Source of the DNA: Protonemura montana
Lineage: Eukaryota > Arthropoda > Insecta > Plecoptera > Nemouridae
DNA length: 64,000 bases
Assembly (NCBI GenBank): GCA_947568835.1
Contig: OX387608.1
Span: 1,774,001-1,838,000, forward strand
Direction of reading: 5' to 3'
The notes beneath the pieces were generated by a model. That model was given only the letters and a program-made list of their open reading frames with translations. It did no database searches and was not told where the DNA came from. Positions 12,105 through 22,700 of the stretch are shown piece after piece (the first letter of the stretch is position 1; every line of letters begins with the position of its first letter). Position numbers and translations under genes: made by a program.

Positions 12105-13868
12105 TGAAACGATGTGTTCTCAAACGGGTTCAAGTTAACCTAACTGAACCATTAATATGCCATGTCAGTTAATAATAAACTAAAAATGCATGTGCTTTTG
12201 AACGAAACTCTTCTTGACATACTCAAAAGAGCGCCATTTAGAGGAGAGCGGTGTACGTCGCGGAAAATACTGCAGCAAGAACGTCGAGTATACATACTTT
12301 ATACAAACATCTTCCAGGTGACAAACCATAACTAAATCCATCACAAAATACCGCAAATTCCTTTAAAACGTAACAGTTCCTTTCTTCGATGACGACTAGA
12401 ATCCAGTCTAAGATGTATCTTATTAATTAACTGACAAATAAAACAGTTCAGCGTTTCTTCCAATCATCGAGGGAAGTACAGTCCTGCTTGACTAAAATCT
12501 TGTGCGTGATGTTTTTAGACGCACTTTACCTTACCCTGTGCATGCGACGTTTTTACTGCACATTTTATAACGCGGTTCTGGTGCTAGTTTGGGTCTGGTC
12601 GTGTCACGTGCGCCTTCTGACAGGAAAAAAAGGCTGCGGTCCACAATTCAAATTAAAAATAGGTTGCATTTCACAGGCTACCGACAAAACCTGCTCGTGC
12701 AAGGTAAAACAAGAAACTTGTAAATCAATGCACCTTTCTCTAATTTCGAGGAATTCTTTCAATGAAACAAATGATTGTTAAAACTTAAACAAAATTGTAT
12801 TTCTCTTTTAGCCACAATAAATGCTCGAGTAAAATGTTTGTCGGTCACTGAAAATGTAGCCCAGAGTAGATGATGATCCACGTAACCTATCAACAAACAA
12901 AAAGTCCTCGAGGTTAATTACAACATCACAACACTATACCAGTTGCGGCATTTGTTTTGTACATAGAATTGCTGACAAGGGATATACGTACAAAATTGCA
13001 TGCGTTCTAAGGTTTCATATACTACGCTGAGGCGATAACAATACAGTGCAAGAACTTAAGGCTTAAGTTGCAATGAAACCATTGCCAAAATTCATCGAGA
13101 TCAACTTATATACATTTTAGTACGCTTTCGAATGGTTGTTATCGCAAGTTGTATCTGGAAAGGCAATTAAGTTTCTTTCCGATGCGACTGCCGCAATCAA
13201 TACTTTCAAGATTTTGAGAGCGCTCTTGCTTGGAGCCAATGCAAATCCAGTGAAGAGCTTGACCAAGGCAGGCCAGTCGGAAACACAGTAAGATTTCCAT
13301 CGACTTGCTGCTACGCTCATCTGTTTCAAATATGTTTCAACACAGTTCAAAAGCAAAGCCAAGTGTTTCAACAGGTGGCTTGCAAACCATTGTCCTAGAG
13401 GATGGTTTGTTGATCTGCAAACTTATAGCATGGTTTCTTTTCTTCCTAAATTCTTTATTTATCTTTGGTATAAGAGTGGGGCATGCCCTCCAACCCCCTT
13501 CTTATACCCTAATACTTTCTTCAGCAATTTTGGTCCACCAAAAATTTGTAGAATTTAGAACTGTAAATAATTTGACATAGACATTTTGCTAGCACAATTG
13601 AGCCTAGCAATGTGTCTGGATTTTCAGATGAAAATTTTGGTAAATGATACATGGTGAGCAAACATTCTGGCCGATTTAACTGAAAATCACAGCAGGTCAA
13701 AGGTCAGAACAGAAAATAACATGTTGAAAATTTCATCAAAATCTAATCAGGTATTTGGCCAAACGATCGTAATAAAAGACAATAAACAACAAAACAAGAT
13801 ATAAAAACATGCTGGCCCTTAATTTGAGTGGATGAAGAAATTGATGAGTAACGTCGCTGATCAATTAA
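12105..13868. other. Intergenic region between TONSL (5' end) and RAB5IF (3' end)
   Basis: It should hold the TONSL promoter and the RAB5IF 3' UTR, but I see no clear TATA box or known element. Short open frames at 12488-12781 (+) and 13117-13371 (-) resemble no family I know and lack splice or start support. Confidence 0.4.
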
Positions 13869-14451
13869 TTAAGTTTTAAGTATTCGAGGAACTCTACTGA
13901 CCAGAAAACCAGCAAATGATGTCATGAAGCCTTCTTTTGTCAGCTCCCACGCACCTCCAAATTCTTCTTCATCGATATTTTGAAAGTTGGCAAAGTAGAA
14001 GTAGACGATACCTGCGTTCACCAACGCAAACCTAAAAGAACATTTAGGAAACGTAAGCTTCCAGCAGGAAATTAAACTCCTAGTGCTTGCCAATAGTTCG
14101 ATAGTTACTCACAAAGCAAGCGCAACGACGCCTTTCAGAGGAAACAGACCCCATAGCAAGCCGAGAATGATACCAATTGCTTGCCGGGACCAGTAGATTA
14201 CGTCCAGAAATTCCTCCTGCCGAAAGAAAACCCAGAGTTAACTTTGCTTAAAGTATTGAAGCTCCAAGGTATAGCATATCTGCAACCCCATCATTCAGAC
14301 GTGGACAAAAAAGGTAGAAAATTAAGTAAATCGGTTATTTCCTAACCTTATCTGGCCATTCTGAGTTGGAAGTCATTGCCCTCGACCATATCGAGTCAGT
14401 AACTGAGCTCTTCGAGCCGGCCGATCCATTAACTGCCTTTTGCTTGTTCAT
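13869..14451 (-). CDS. RAB5IF: RAB5-interacting factor (RAB5IF/OPTI, C20orf24 family)
   Basis: A small ER membrane protein. In vertebrates it is the partner of TMCO1 in the GEL complex of the multipass translocon. Exons: 14347-14451, 14113-14216, 13869-14031 (phases 0 and 2 fit), giving 123 aa; human is about 129-137. Visible family blocks are EEFLDVIYWSRQ, two hydrophobic segments (about residues 46-62 and 68-83), FQNIDEEEFGG and WELTKEGFMTSFAGF. The divergent end after FAGFLV (SRVPRILKT) may be readthrough of a weak donor (GTCAGT) at about 13906, with a further short exon I could not locate. The start codon opposes ATMIN across 258 bp. Confidence 0.88.
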
Positions 14452-14709
14452 ATTTGTGTTAGAATTTTCTGTTCAAGTTTCAAGATGATTATCTATTCAG
14501 CATAATTGCCCTGTTAACACTTTCTACTATAATTCGGGCGACAAAATCAGCTGATTAATTGATCGCTCTCAAACACTGTAACTGTAAAGTGCCAGTTCGG
14601 CCGTCGTGCGTCACGCACACGTTTTGAACTTTATTAGACATTTGACAGTTAGCCGAAAATGTGATTAAATTTCCAAGATCACTCTTCGGAACAAGTAAGC
14701 GAGATAAAA
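14452..14709. promoter_or_regulatory. Putative bidirectional promoter of RAB5IF and ATMIN
   Basis: The two start codons diverge across 258 bp with no gene or repeat between. No TATA box is evident. The promoter call rests on geometry only. Confidence 0.5.
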
Positions 14710-17700
14710 ATGTGTGAAACAATCAAAAGTAAACCAACAAAGATCACTCCCAGTATATCTGAACTGTGCATGGTGAACAACTCACTCTCTTGTCCCGAAT
14801 GTTCCGCCACATTCTCCAGCTCCTCCAATCTAGACCTGCACCTAGTAAAACGTCACAAGCTAGGTAGCTTGCCGAAGCCGATAGCTTCCGTGCAGTACCA
14901 CTGCCCAGTAGCCGGCTGCATCTATGAGAGCCAGCGACACTTTGCCAAGCGCAAGTACGTCAAGCAGCATTACTTGAAGGTGCACGCAGCCAAGAGCTTT
15001 GCGTGCAACGGTTGCAAATGCAGCTATTCGACGGCTGCTGCTCTGAAGAAACACATGTCAGTTTGCGGCAGGCAGTTCCAGTGTCCGTGTGGACTGTCGT
15101 TCAACAGTCTAGAGGCGCTGGCCAATCACAAGCGCCGGCTTGGGCATCGAAAGTTTGGTTTCTGCAGTGACGATCCGGCCAAGGGAGTCAGGTATGATTG
15201 GCTTATATTGAAAATACTGGCTTAACTAACGTTTACTGATCTTGGTGTTGACTGGATGGATGACTATCTGCCTCCCAGAACTTTCTTCTGACAAATCTAA
15301 CAACAGCTTTTACAGCTGCGTTTGCAGATCAAGGCATGATACGATTTTGTGTGATAACGGAATTGATTTCGGTTGAACCCCAGTATGGTTTCAATATTCA
15401 CGGCTTAACTAGGACTAGAAAAATAATTGAATTTTAATTTTTACTTACTAAACCAATCACTGTGCTTGGAAAAGACATGACTTGAGCTTTTAGCATATTT
15501 TGATTTTTTTCAGCTTTTGAGAGCCATTGCTTGATGATTTTTGTGATTTTGTAGTTTTGTAGTTTGGAATTTGGGATCTGTTAGGAAATTAAGTCCTCTT
15601 AAGTGCAACAAAACCCGCATAAAAGAACCTAACCTTTAAACAACAAATACTGCTCATATCTGACGTATAGATATATATTACATATGGAACCATATGGTCA
15701 TTCCATGTGAAATAGGACCACTTAAAATGAATTTTGACCTTCACCGACTCAGAATAATTTGGCACACTTGTTAAGAATGTTGGTTTGGGTAAAGGCCTAT
15801 ATATTTTTTCTTTTCTTACTGAAAGACTTTAAAACTTATAGTGGGTTGAAGTTGGGGTATTTCACCCCCCGCGCGTGTCTGACAGTCACATTATATACCT
15901 TATTTAGGGTTGTATGACAGCTACAGAGTTCCAGGAGAGCTCATCTGAAAGCTAATTAAATTCTCTACTTGAATATATAATAATTAATAATAGTATGTGC
16001 CACTTGGTAGACAGCAATTGTACCTTAATTTTCTACATCTGCATCTTCAAGAAACGCCACTGGAATGACCCCAAAACATATTTTGCTTTTTGCAAAGGCT
16101 TTGGTATTATGTTGATCATTATGACATGACGATCATGAAGTCAACGTTCCTCTCGCAGATCACTGCCGCCCGCGCCCGTCATCCTCGCCGCCGTCGCGTT
16201 GTCCGAGCTTTCGTTCAGATCGCGACGCGACAACGCAGCGCAGACAGAGGCTGATCGCGGCGTGCCGATGTCGGCGCAGACCGAGTCTCCGTGGCAACGA
16301 GGGGCGGCAACGCAGACGGCGCGTAGAATCAGCGCCACCACGCAGACACCGCCGCGACGACCAATCAAACCCAAGCACGAGGAGCGAGGGGGAGGAGCCA
16401 AGGTGAGATCGATCAGGGGAAAAGTGACTTTCCTAGGGTCCCTATTTATCCATCCGGTGATATTCATCAATCGGGACTCGACCGTAATGCTGTGAAACTT
16501 TTAAAAGCTCTTCCTAAAGAATTAACATGTTTAGAATCTTTTGATGTTTTTTAAATGAATGCAAAGCATTATCTGTTGGACAAGGAGTTTTCTAATATTA
16601 ACGAACTATTATATAAGTTTTGAACAACAATGTATTATCCAGATGAAACATAACGTGAAAATAAGTATTCTGTGAATAAATTATTATTATTATTTCGATG
16701 AAAAAAGCCTGCTTTAAAAGAATAAAATCCTGCCATCTTTAGGTAGGAAGACCGAGCAAGGTAATTGTTTACATTGTTGTCGGTCCAGCGATGTAGAAAC
16801 AGGCATCAGTTTCAAAACATCGGGAAAATTAGTTGTTCTCTACTCAACGTTCAAAATCCTAGTTTTAAAAGTAAGTTGGCATTCAAAACTAGTGCTACGG
16901 TTGGAGGAAGTAGTCACAGCGTGAAGTACACTTGAGTACCGAGCCGAATCTTACGAGGAAAGATTTCTGCATTTCTGTTCAGTTGTGTTTATTTCACTCA
17001 CACTTTGTCCAGCCCTGACAATGGAGTCAGGGTCGATTAATTATTTCTGACACGTTTCAATTTAATGGAGGACAAAGTCACAAGATGGCAGTGAAAGTGT
17101 CAGGAAACAGAACAAGAGAATTTACCTGGTTTTTTTTGTTTCGAACATTTATTTACCTTACCTTGCAAGCTATCCTGAACTTGCAAGCTATCCTGAACTT
17201 GCAAGCTATCCTGAACTTGCAAGCTATCCTGAACTTGCAGGCTATCCTGAACTTGCAAGCTATCCTGAACTTTGCAGGCTATCCTGAACTTGCAAGCTAT
17301 CCTGAACTTGCAAGCTATCCTGAACTTCAGCTATCCTGAACTTGCAGCTTTGGCCGTCACATGGCCGAGCTTTTCAACCGTCTCTCGTTTATTCCAGACA
17401 ACGCAGTCTTCGCGGTCCCCTCCGGCCTCGAGAAAACGCAAGTCCGCACAAACCCAGACAAACTCACCGAACAAACGTCGCCGCCAAGATCCAGCCAATC
17501 AGAGCCAAGCCACGCCCCTCGCAGAGCCGGCCCACGAGGTGGACGCCCTGTTCTCGGAGGGGGCGGAGCTTCTGGACGCGTTGTGGGCGGGGCAACTGGA
17601 CTGTCAGACGCAGACAGAGCCCGAGCCGAGCCTCCTAGATCAGCTGTTAGACTGCGAGACTCAAACGGAGGGGGAAGTTGATTCGTTGGACGGGTCATAT

Positions 17701-17787
17701 TGCAACTCAACAACGCAGACCTGCGACCATTTCCTGTTCCCCGAGCTCGGATGCTGTCACGACATGCATACACAGACCGATGTTTAG
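14710..17787 (+). CDS. ATMIN: ATMIN/ASCIZ-like zinc-finger transcription factor with TQT (LC8-binding) repeats
   Basis: ASCIZ activates the dynein light chain LC8 gene and is restrained by binding many LC8 dimers; in vertebrates it also works with ATM (family knowledge). Exons: 14710-15191, 16159-16402, 17398-17787, phases fit, 371 aa. Exon 1 encodes four C2H2/C2HC fingers: CPEC...HLVKRH, CPVAGC...HYLKVH, CNGCKC...HMSVC, CPCGLSF...HKRRLGH. Exons 2 and 3 hold seven TQT motifs (ATQT, TTQT, two QTQT, ETQT, TTQT, HTQT) plus two AQTE variants. The last TQT is three residues from the C-terminus. The size matches fly ASCIZ rather than the 823-aa human protein. Intron 1 holds a MITE and intron 2 an 18-bp tandem array. 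Confidence 0.93.
15696..16070. mobile_element. MITE-like element with short inverted ends, ATMIN intron 1
   Basis: 375 bp bounded by GGTCATTCCA on the left and TGGAATGACC on the right, perfect inverted termini with no coding capacity. A copy of the same terminus sits at 8850-8859. Target-site duplication not resolved. Confidence 0.6.
17163..17346. repeat. 18-bp tandem repeat, about 10 copies
   Basis: Unit GCAAGCTATCCTGAACTT, one stretch with small indels. It ends about 50 bp before ATMIN exon 3. The frame through it is open (Leu-Gln-Ala-Ile-Leu-Asn repeats), but the exon 3 acceptor at 17397/17398 keeps phase with exon 2 without it. Confidence 0.92.
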
Positions 17788-18327
17788 ACTCCTCCCACAT
17801 TTGTAGGCGGAGCTATGCCCTATGTTCTATAACACTCTCTAACATGGTAAGACATTCTGTTGATATTATTATTCTGTAATTTAATTAAAGTTACTGTTAA
17901 ACGTTGCTATTTTTCATTTCTGGAATTCTTGATGTTTTCAACAATATTTTGCCTTTGTGCCTGTCAGAGTCCCATGCTTGCCATGCGACTGTCAAAAAGG
18001 AAAACGACTGAGTTTCGAGGAAGCGAAGTCGACAGCGAAGAGCTACAATGATCTGTGCAGTTTATTTGTACACGTCACACATCTAAGAGTAATGTATTTA
18101 CAAGTTATCGGCCAATCACGACCGAGTCGCGACGGAAAGGGGGACGATCTAACAAACAATACGTTTATAAATGCCCAGTCACACAAATAATTTTTTTAAA
18201 TTACCAAAGATTGAACAAAAAAATTAATTGTTTTACAGAGCATTCAAAAATTAAGTTTTTAAAGCAACATTTTTTCCGAACGAATCAGACGAGCTGCATT
18301 ATCAAACATTTTCTTTATCTTAAGGTC
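17788..18327. other. ATMIN 3' flank
   Basis: Presumed ATMIN 3' UTR and spacer. Nothing recognisable in it. Confidence 0.4.
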
Positions 18328-18686
18328 AACCTGGGGCATAGGATCCAGCCAGCTGATCTCAAATAACCTGAATAGAGCATAGGATCCAGCCAACTGATCT
18401 AAAATAACCTGGATAGAGAATAGGATCCAGCCAGCTGATCTCAAATAACCTGGATAGAGCATAGGATCCAACCAACTGATCTAAAATAACCTGGATAGAG
18501 CATAGAATCCAGCCAGTTGATCTCAAATAACCTGGATAGAGCATAGGATCCGGCCAGCTGATCTCAAATAACCTGGATAGAGCATACGATCCAGCCAGCT
18601 GATCTCAAATAACCTGGATAGAGCATAGGATCCAGTCAGCTGATCTCAAATAACCTAGATAGAGCATAGGATCCAGCCAGCTGATA
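18328..18686. repeat. 41-bp tandem array, about 8.5 copies
   Basis: The unit contains GGATCCAGCCAGCTGATCTC followed by AAATAACCTGGATAGAGCATA, with scattered substitutions. It lies between the ATMIN and ENTR1 3' ends. Confidence 0.93.
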
Positions 18687-18754
18687 AAAATTGAAGTTAG
18701 GCAATCCATTGTTAGCAACAGGTAGGAATCCCTATGATTTCAATGCTTATTTCA

Positions 18755-18925
18755 GAGTTTTTAAAACAAGTTTTCAACCAGTTTTGACCATTAAAGCGTT
18801 AAAAAACCACAAATACTAGTGATGAAAACACTTGAAATAGCACGGTCTCTTTGAGAGAAGTGAAAATCAGGGACTCTCAAGATGGCGGCCTTGGCTTCAA
18901 AGTATCTCCATGGTAACCACTATCA
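18755..18925 (+). repeat. Dispersed repeat of about 170 bp, copy 1
   Basis: Shares GGGACTCTCAAGATGGCGGC and the preceding AAAACAAGTTTTCAACCAGT-type block with 43687-43860; the first half also matches the minus strand of 28195-28305. No coding capacity. Confidence 0.75.
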
Positions 18926-19267
18926 AGGTTATTTGAGATCGATGACTCAAAGCACCAGCACTATTAACGAGTTGACAAGGCAACGTAAACGATGTTAAAT
19001 TGAGGAAAGAAAATAAAAATGCAGTGACGCTATCACAGCCAATGGGAGGCTTCGACGGTTACCGAGGCAGAGTTTTTATTTTCCGATAAAAAAATGTGAT
19101 GTGCTCGGCGGATCCGTTCCGTCGGTTAACAAGACTGACAACACGACAACAAAATATCACAAGGGTTGCCAAGGCGCACAAAGCCAAACGAAACAACAAC
19201 GCAGCTCATTTCGTCGTGGGCAACACGTTTGTTTGAAGGAACAACAGAGAACAAACTCAAGTTGCAA

Positions 19268-19552
19268 AAAGTTTTTTTATTATTATGAAAAGTATAACCG
19301 TCTCAAAAATTGATGCCCAAACGGGGACTCGGACCCTGATCTCCACCTGTCGCGGAAGTTGCTCTGAACCATTGAGCTACTTGGACACAGGCTTTTAGAG
19401 ACGATTTTAGTGTACACCTGCGACAGGTGGAGATCGGGGTTCAAGTCCCCGTTTGGACATCAATTTTTAAGACGGTTATAGTGTTCATAATAAGAAATAC
19501 CCCTCGCATTCCAAGCGCTTGCAATTTCAATCAGATTTCAACTGAATTGCAA
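19268..19552. repeat. tRNA-like foldback element with two opposed tRNA halves
   Basis: A minus-oriented tRNA-like core (about 19315-19386) is followed by a plus-oriented partial core (about 19415-19462), enclosed by CCGTCTCAAAAATTGATG-type inverted ends. The tail TTGCAATTTCAATCAGATTT follows. It lies close to the 3' end of ENTR1. Confidence 0.78.
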
Positions 19553-19726
19553 AAAGTTTGTTCTTAAATTAACATAGGAAACCCAGTTCATAAATAGTTT
19601 ATATTAAAACTAGCTCTAAGGTTAGATTAAGTTGTTTCAAAACTGTAAAGGCGCAGCCGCGGTTACCACAGCAACTCGTTGACCTCAAGAATAAGAAAAT
19701 GTTTGTCGAAGTTGAGCTTTGTCGGT

Positions 19727-22700
19727 CTATCGCGGGGGGCGTGTCTCGGGGGCGTGTTCCAACGTGTCCGCGATCACCCGCAACTCGGCCACGCCCCCAA
19801 GCAGCGTGCGCAGCGCCGCCTCCGCGGTAGACGCAGCCTGACGGAGATCCCGAGCGGTCGAAGGTGTGGCTCGGGCACCGCCTCCCGAAACCTCGGCCTG
19901 GATGCACAACGAGGGGGCTGTGAGATCGTAACATGCGGTTGTCTTGGACAACTGTTTAAAGGCGCTGGGGAATGATAGGGTGACGATGAGGACGATGACG
20001 AACCTAACCTAGCCTAGAAGTGTACTTGTTGCGAAATTTCTACAAGTGTCGAGAGTTTTAATGTTATGTCGCGTTGTCTATGTCATCGTTGAAGAAGTTT
20101 CCGCATCTATTTCCTTCTCCACCGCAACTTGCATCTGTCAGCTTAAGACTTACCGTCAGCGACTTGATTTCCAGCTTGAGATTCGAGACCATGTTCTCGG
20201 CAATCACCGCTCTCCGCTAAAACAAACAAGTCCCGGTCAGAGAATCTGTACGTTGCCCACGGAACACCATATGTGAGACTCCATGTCCATATGTTCCATG
20301 TCCAAATGCAAAGGCAAACAGGTTTAATTTATTTAATTTGTGGGGTTTAACGACGCATTGTTTTGACAACGTCTCATGTGGCACTGAGCTAATGGCGTCG
20401 GTAAATGAGTGGATGATGATGAACCTAACCTAGCCTAGAAGGGAGGAGAGGAAAACCGGTGCCGGCACGTAGCCTACTCCTGTCGAAGACCAAGGGGACC
20501 ACCGGCTTAACGTCCCTTCCGAAGGACGGTACAACGCGAACAACAGGATTCCTCCACAAATCCATGCTGTCGAGAGGTTGATAAGCAAGGCGAGTGAAGT
20601 TGCTGTACTAACTTTCATCCCTCCAACCTCTCTCCCAAACAGAACTGGTCATGTGAATGATGGTCACCCATCCAATACCTGACTCAGCGCAGTGTTGCTT
20701 AACTTTCATCCCTCCAACCTCTCTCCCGAACAGAACTGGTCATGTGTATGATGGTCACCCATCCAATACCTGATCCAGCGCAGTGCTGCTTAACTTTCAT
20801 CCCTCCAACCTTTCTCCCGAACAGAACTGGTCATGTGTATGATGGTCACCCATCCAATACCTGACCCAGCGCAGTGTTGCCTAACTTCGGTGATCTAACA
20901 GGTTCAAGATAAGCTGTCGCTACTGCCATAAATGATTTTGGTGCCGAATGAAAAGAAATAATAAAATTCAGCTTAATAAAGTGAAGAGATGACCCAAACT
21001 CGGAGTAAATATGACGACTGTAATCTCGCGCTAGTTCCAAGTCCACTCACCGTAGAACGCTTGAGGTTGTCTTCCGCCTGTTCCATGGCCTTCTGTAACG
21101 CGTTCAGCTCCCTGCGTTCCGCCGCACGCAGCGTCCGCAGTTCCTGTTCCAGCGCAGAAGTGCGGCTAGCCTGGGCCGCTAGCGCACTGGGGATAGAAAG
21201 ATCATAATACGACCGGTGGTATTATATAACCCCGACCTAGAGCGGTCATTTGGCAGTGCTACCATGGTGCTACATAATACGACCGGTGGTATTATATAAC
21301 CCCGACCTAGAGCGGTCATTTGGCGGTGCTACCATGGCGCTACATAATACGACCGGTGGTATTATATAACCCCGACCTAGAGCAGTCATTTGGCGGTTCT
21401 ACCATGGTGCTGCATAATACGACCGGTGGTATTATATAACCCCAACCTAGAGCAGTCATTTGGCGGTGCTACCATGGTGCTACATAATACGACCGGTGGT
21501 ATTATATAACCCCAACCTAGAGCAGTCATTTGGCGGTGCTACCATGGTGCTGCATAATACGACCGGTGGTATTATATAACCCCCACCTAGAGCGGTATTT
21601 GGCGATGCTACCATGGCGCTACATAATACGACCGGTGGTATTATATAACCCCGACCTAGAGCGGTCATTTGGCGGTGCTACCACGGTGCTTCATAATACG
21701 ATTGGTGGTATTACATAACCCCGACCTAGAGCGGTCATTTGGCAGTGCTACCATGGTGCTACATAATACGACCGGTGGTATTATATAACCCCGACCTAAA
21801 GCGGTCATTTGGCAGTGCTACCATGGTGCTACATAATACGACCGGTGGTATTATATAACCCCAACCTAGAGCAGTCATTTGGCGGTGCTACCATGGTACT
21901 ACATAATACGACCGGTGGTATTATATAACCCCAACCTAGAGCAGTCATTTGGCGGTGCTACCATGGTGCTACATAATACGACCGGTGGTATTATATAACC
22001 CCAACCTAGAGCAGTCATTTACCATGGAGCTGCATAATACGACCGGTGGTATTATATAACCCCAACCTAGAGCAGTCATTTGGCGGTGCTACCATGGTGC
22101 TACATAATACGACCGGTGGTATTATATAACCCCAACCTAGAGCAGTCATTTGGTGGTGCTACCATGGAGCTGCATAATACGACCGGTGGTATTATATAAC
22201 CCCAACCTAGAGCAGTCATTTGGTGGTGCTACCATGGTGCTGCATAATACGACCGGTGGTATTATATAACCCCAACCTAGAGCAGTCATTTGGCGGTGCT
22301 ACCATGGTGCTGCATAATACGACCGGTGGTATTATATAACCCCCACCTAGAGCGGTATTTGGCGATGCTACCATGGCGCTACATAATACGACCGGTGGTA
22401 TTATATAACCCCGACCTAGAGCGGTCATTTGGCGGTGCTACCACGGTGCTTCATAATACGATTGGTGGTATTACATAACCCCGACCTAGAGCGGTCATTT
22501 GGCAGTGCTACCATGGTGCTACATAATACGACCGGTGGTATTATATAACCCCGACCTAAAGCGGTCATTTGGCAGTGCTACCATGGTGCTACATAATACG
22601 ACCGGTGGTATTATATAACCCCGACCTAGAGCGGTCTTTTGGCGGTGCTACCACGGTGCTTCATAATACGATTGGTGGTATTACATAACCCAAACCTAGA

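Noticed and set aside
12488..12781. Cys-containing 97-aa plus-strand frame as a small secreted protein
   Set aside because: No convincing signal peptide cleavage region, family resemblance or transcript cue; it lies in the TONSL upstream region.
13117..13371. 84-codon minus-strand frame as the missing last exon of RAB5IF
   Set aside because: It does not resemble the conserved RAB5IF end and lacks a phase-compatible acceptor that I can defend.
17085..17339. Plus-strand frame with Leu-Gln-Ala-Ile-Leu-Asn repeats as coding
   Set aside because: Product of the 18-bp tandem array in ATMIN intron 2; the zinc-finger exons splice in phase without it.
21480..22478. Duplicate 62-70 codon frames on both strands
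   Set aside because: Shadows of the 70-bp satellite.
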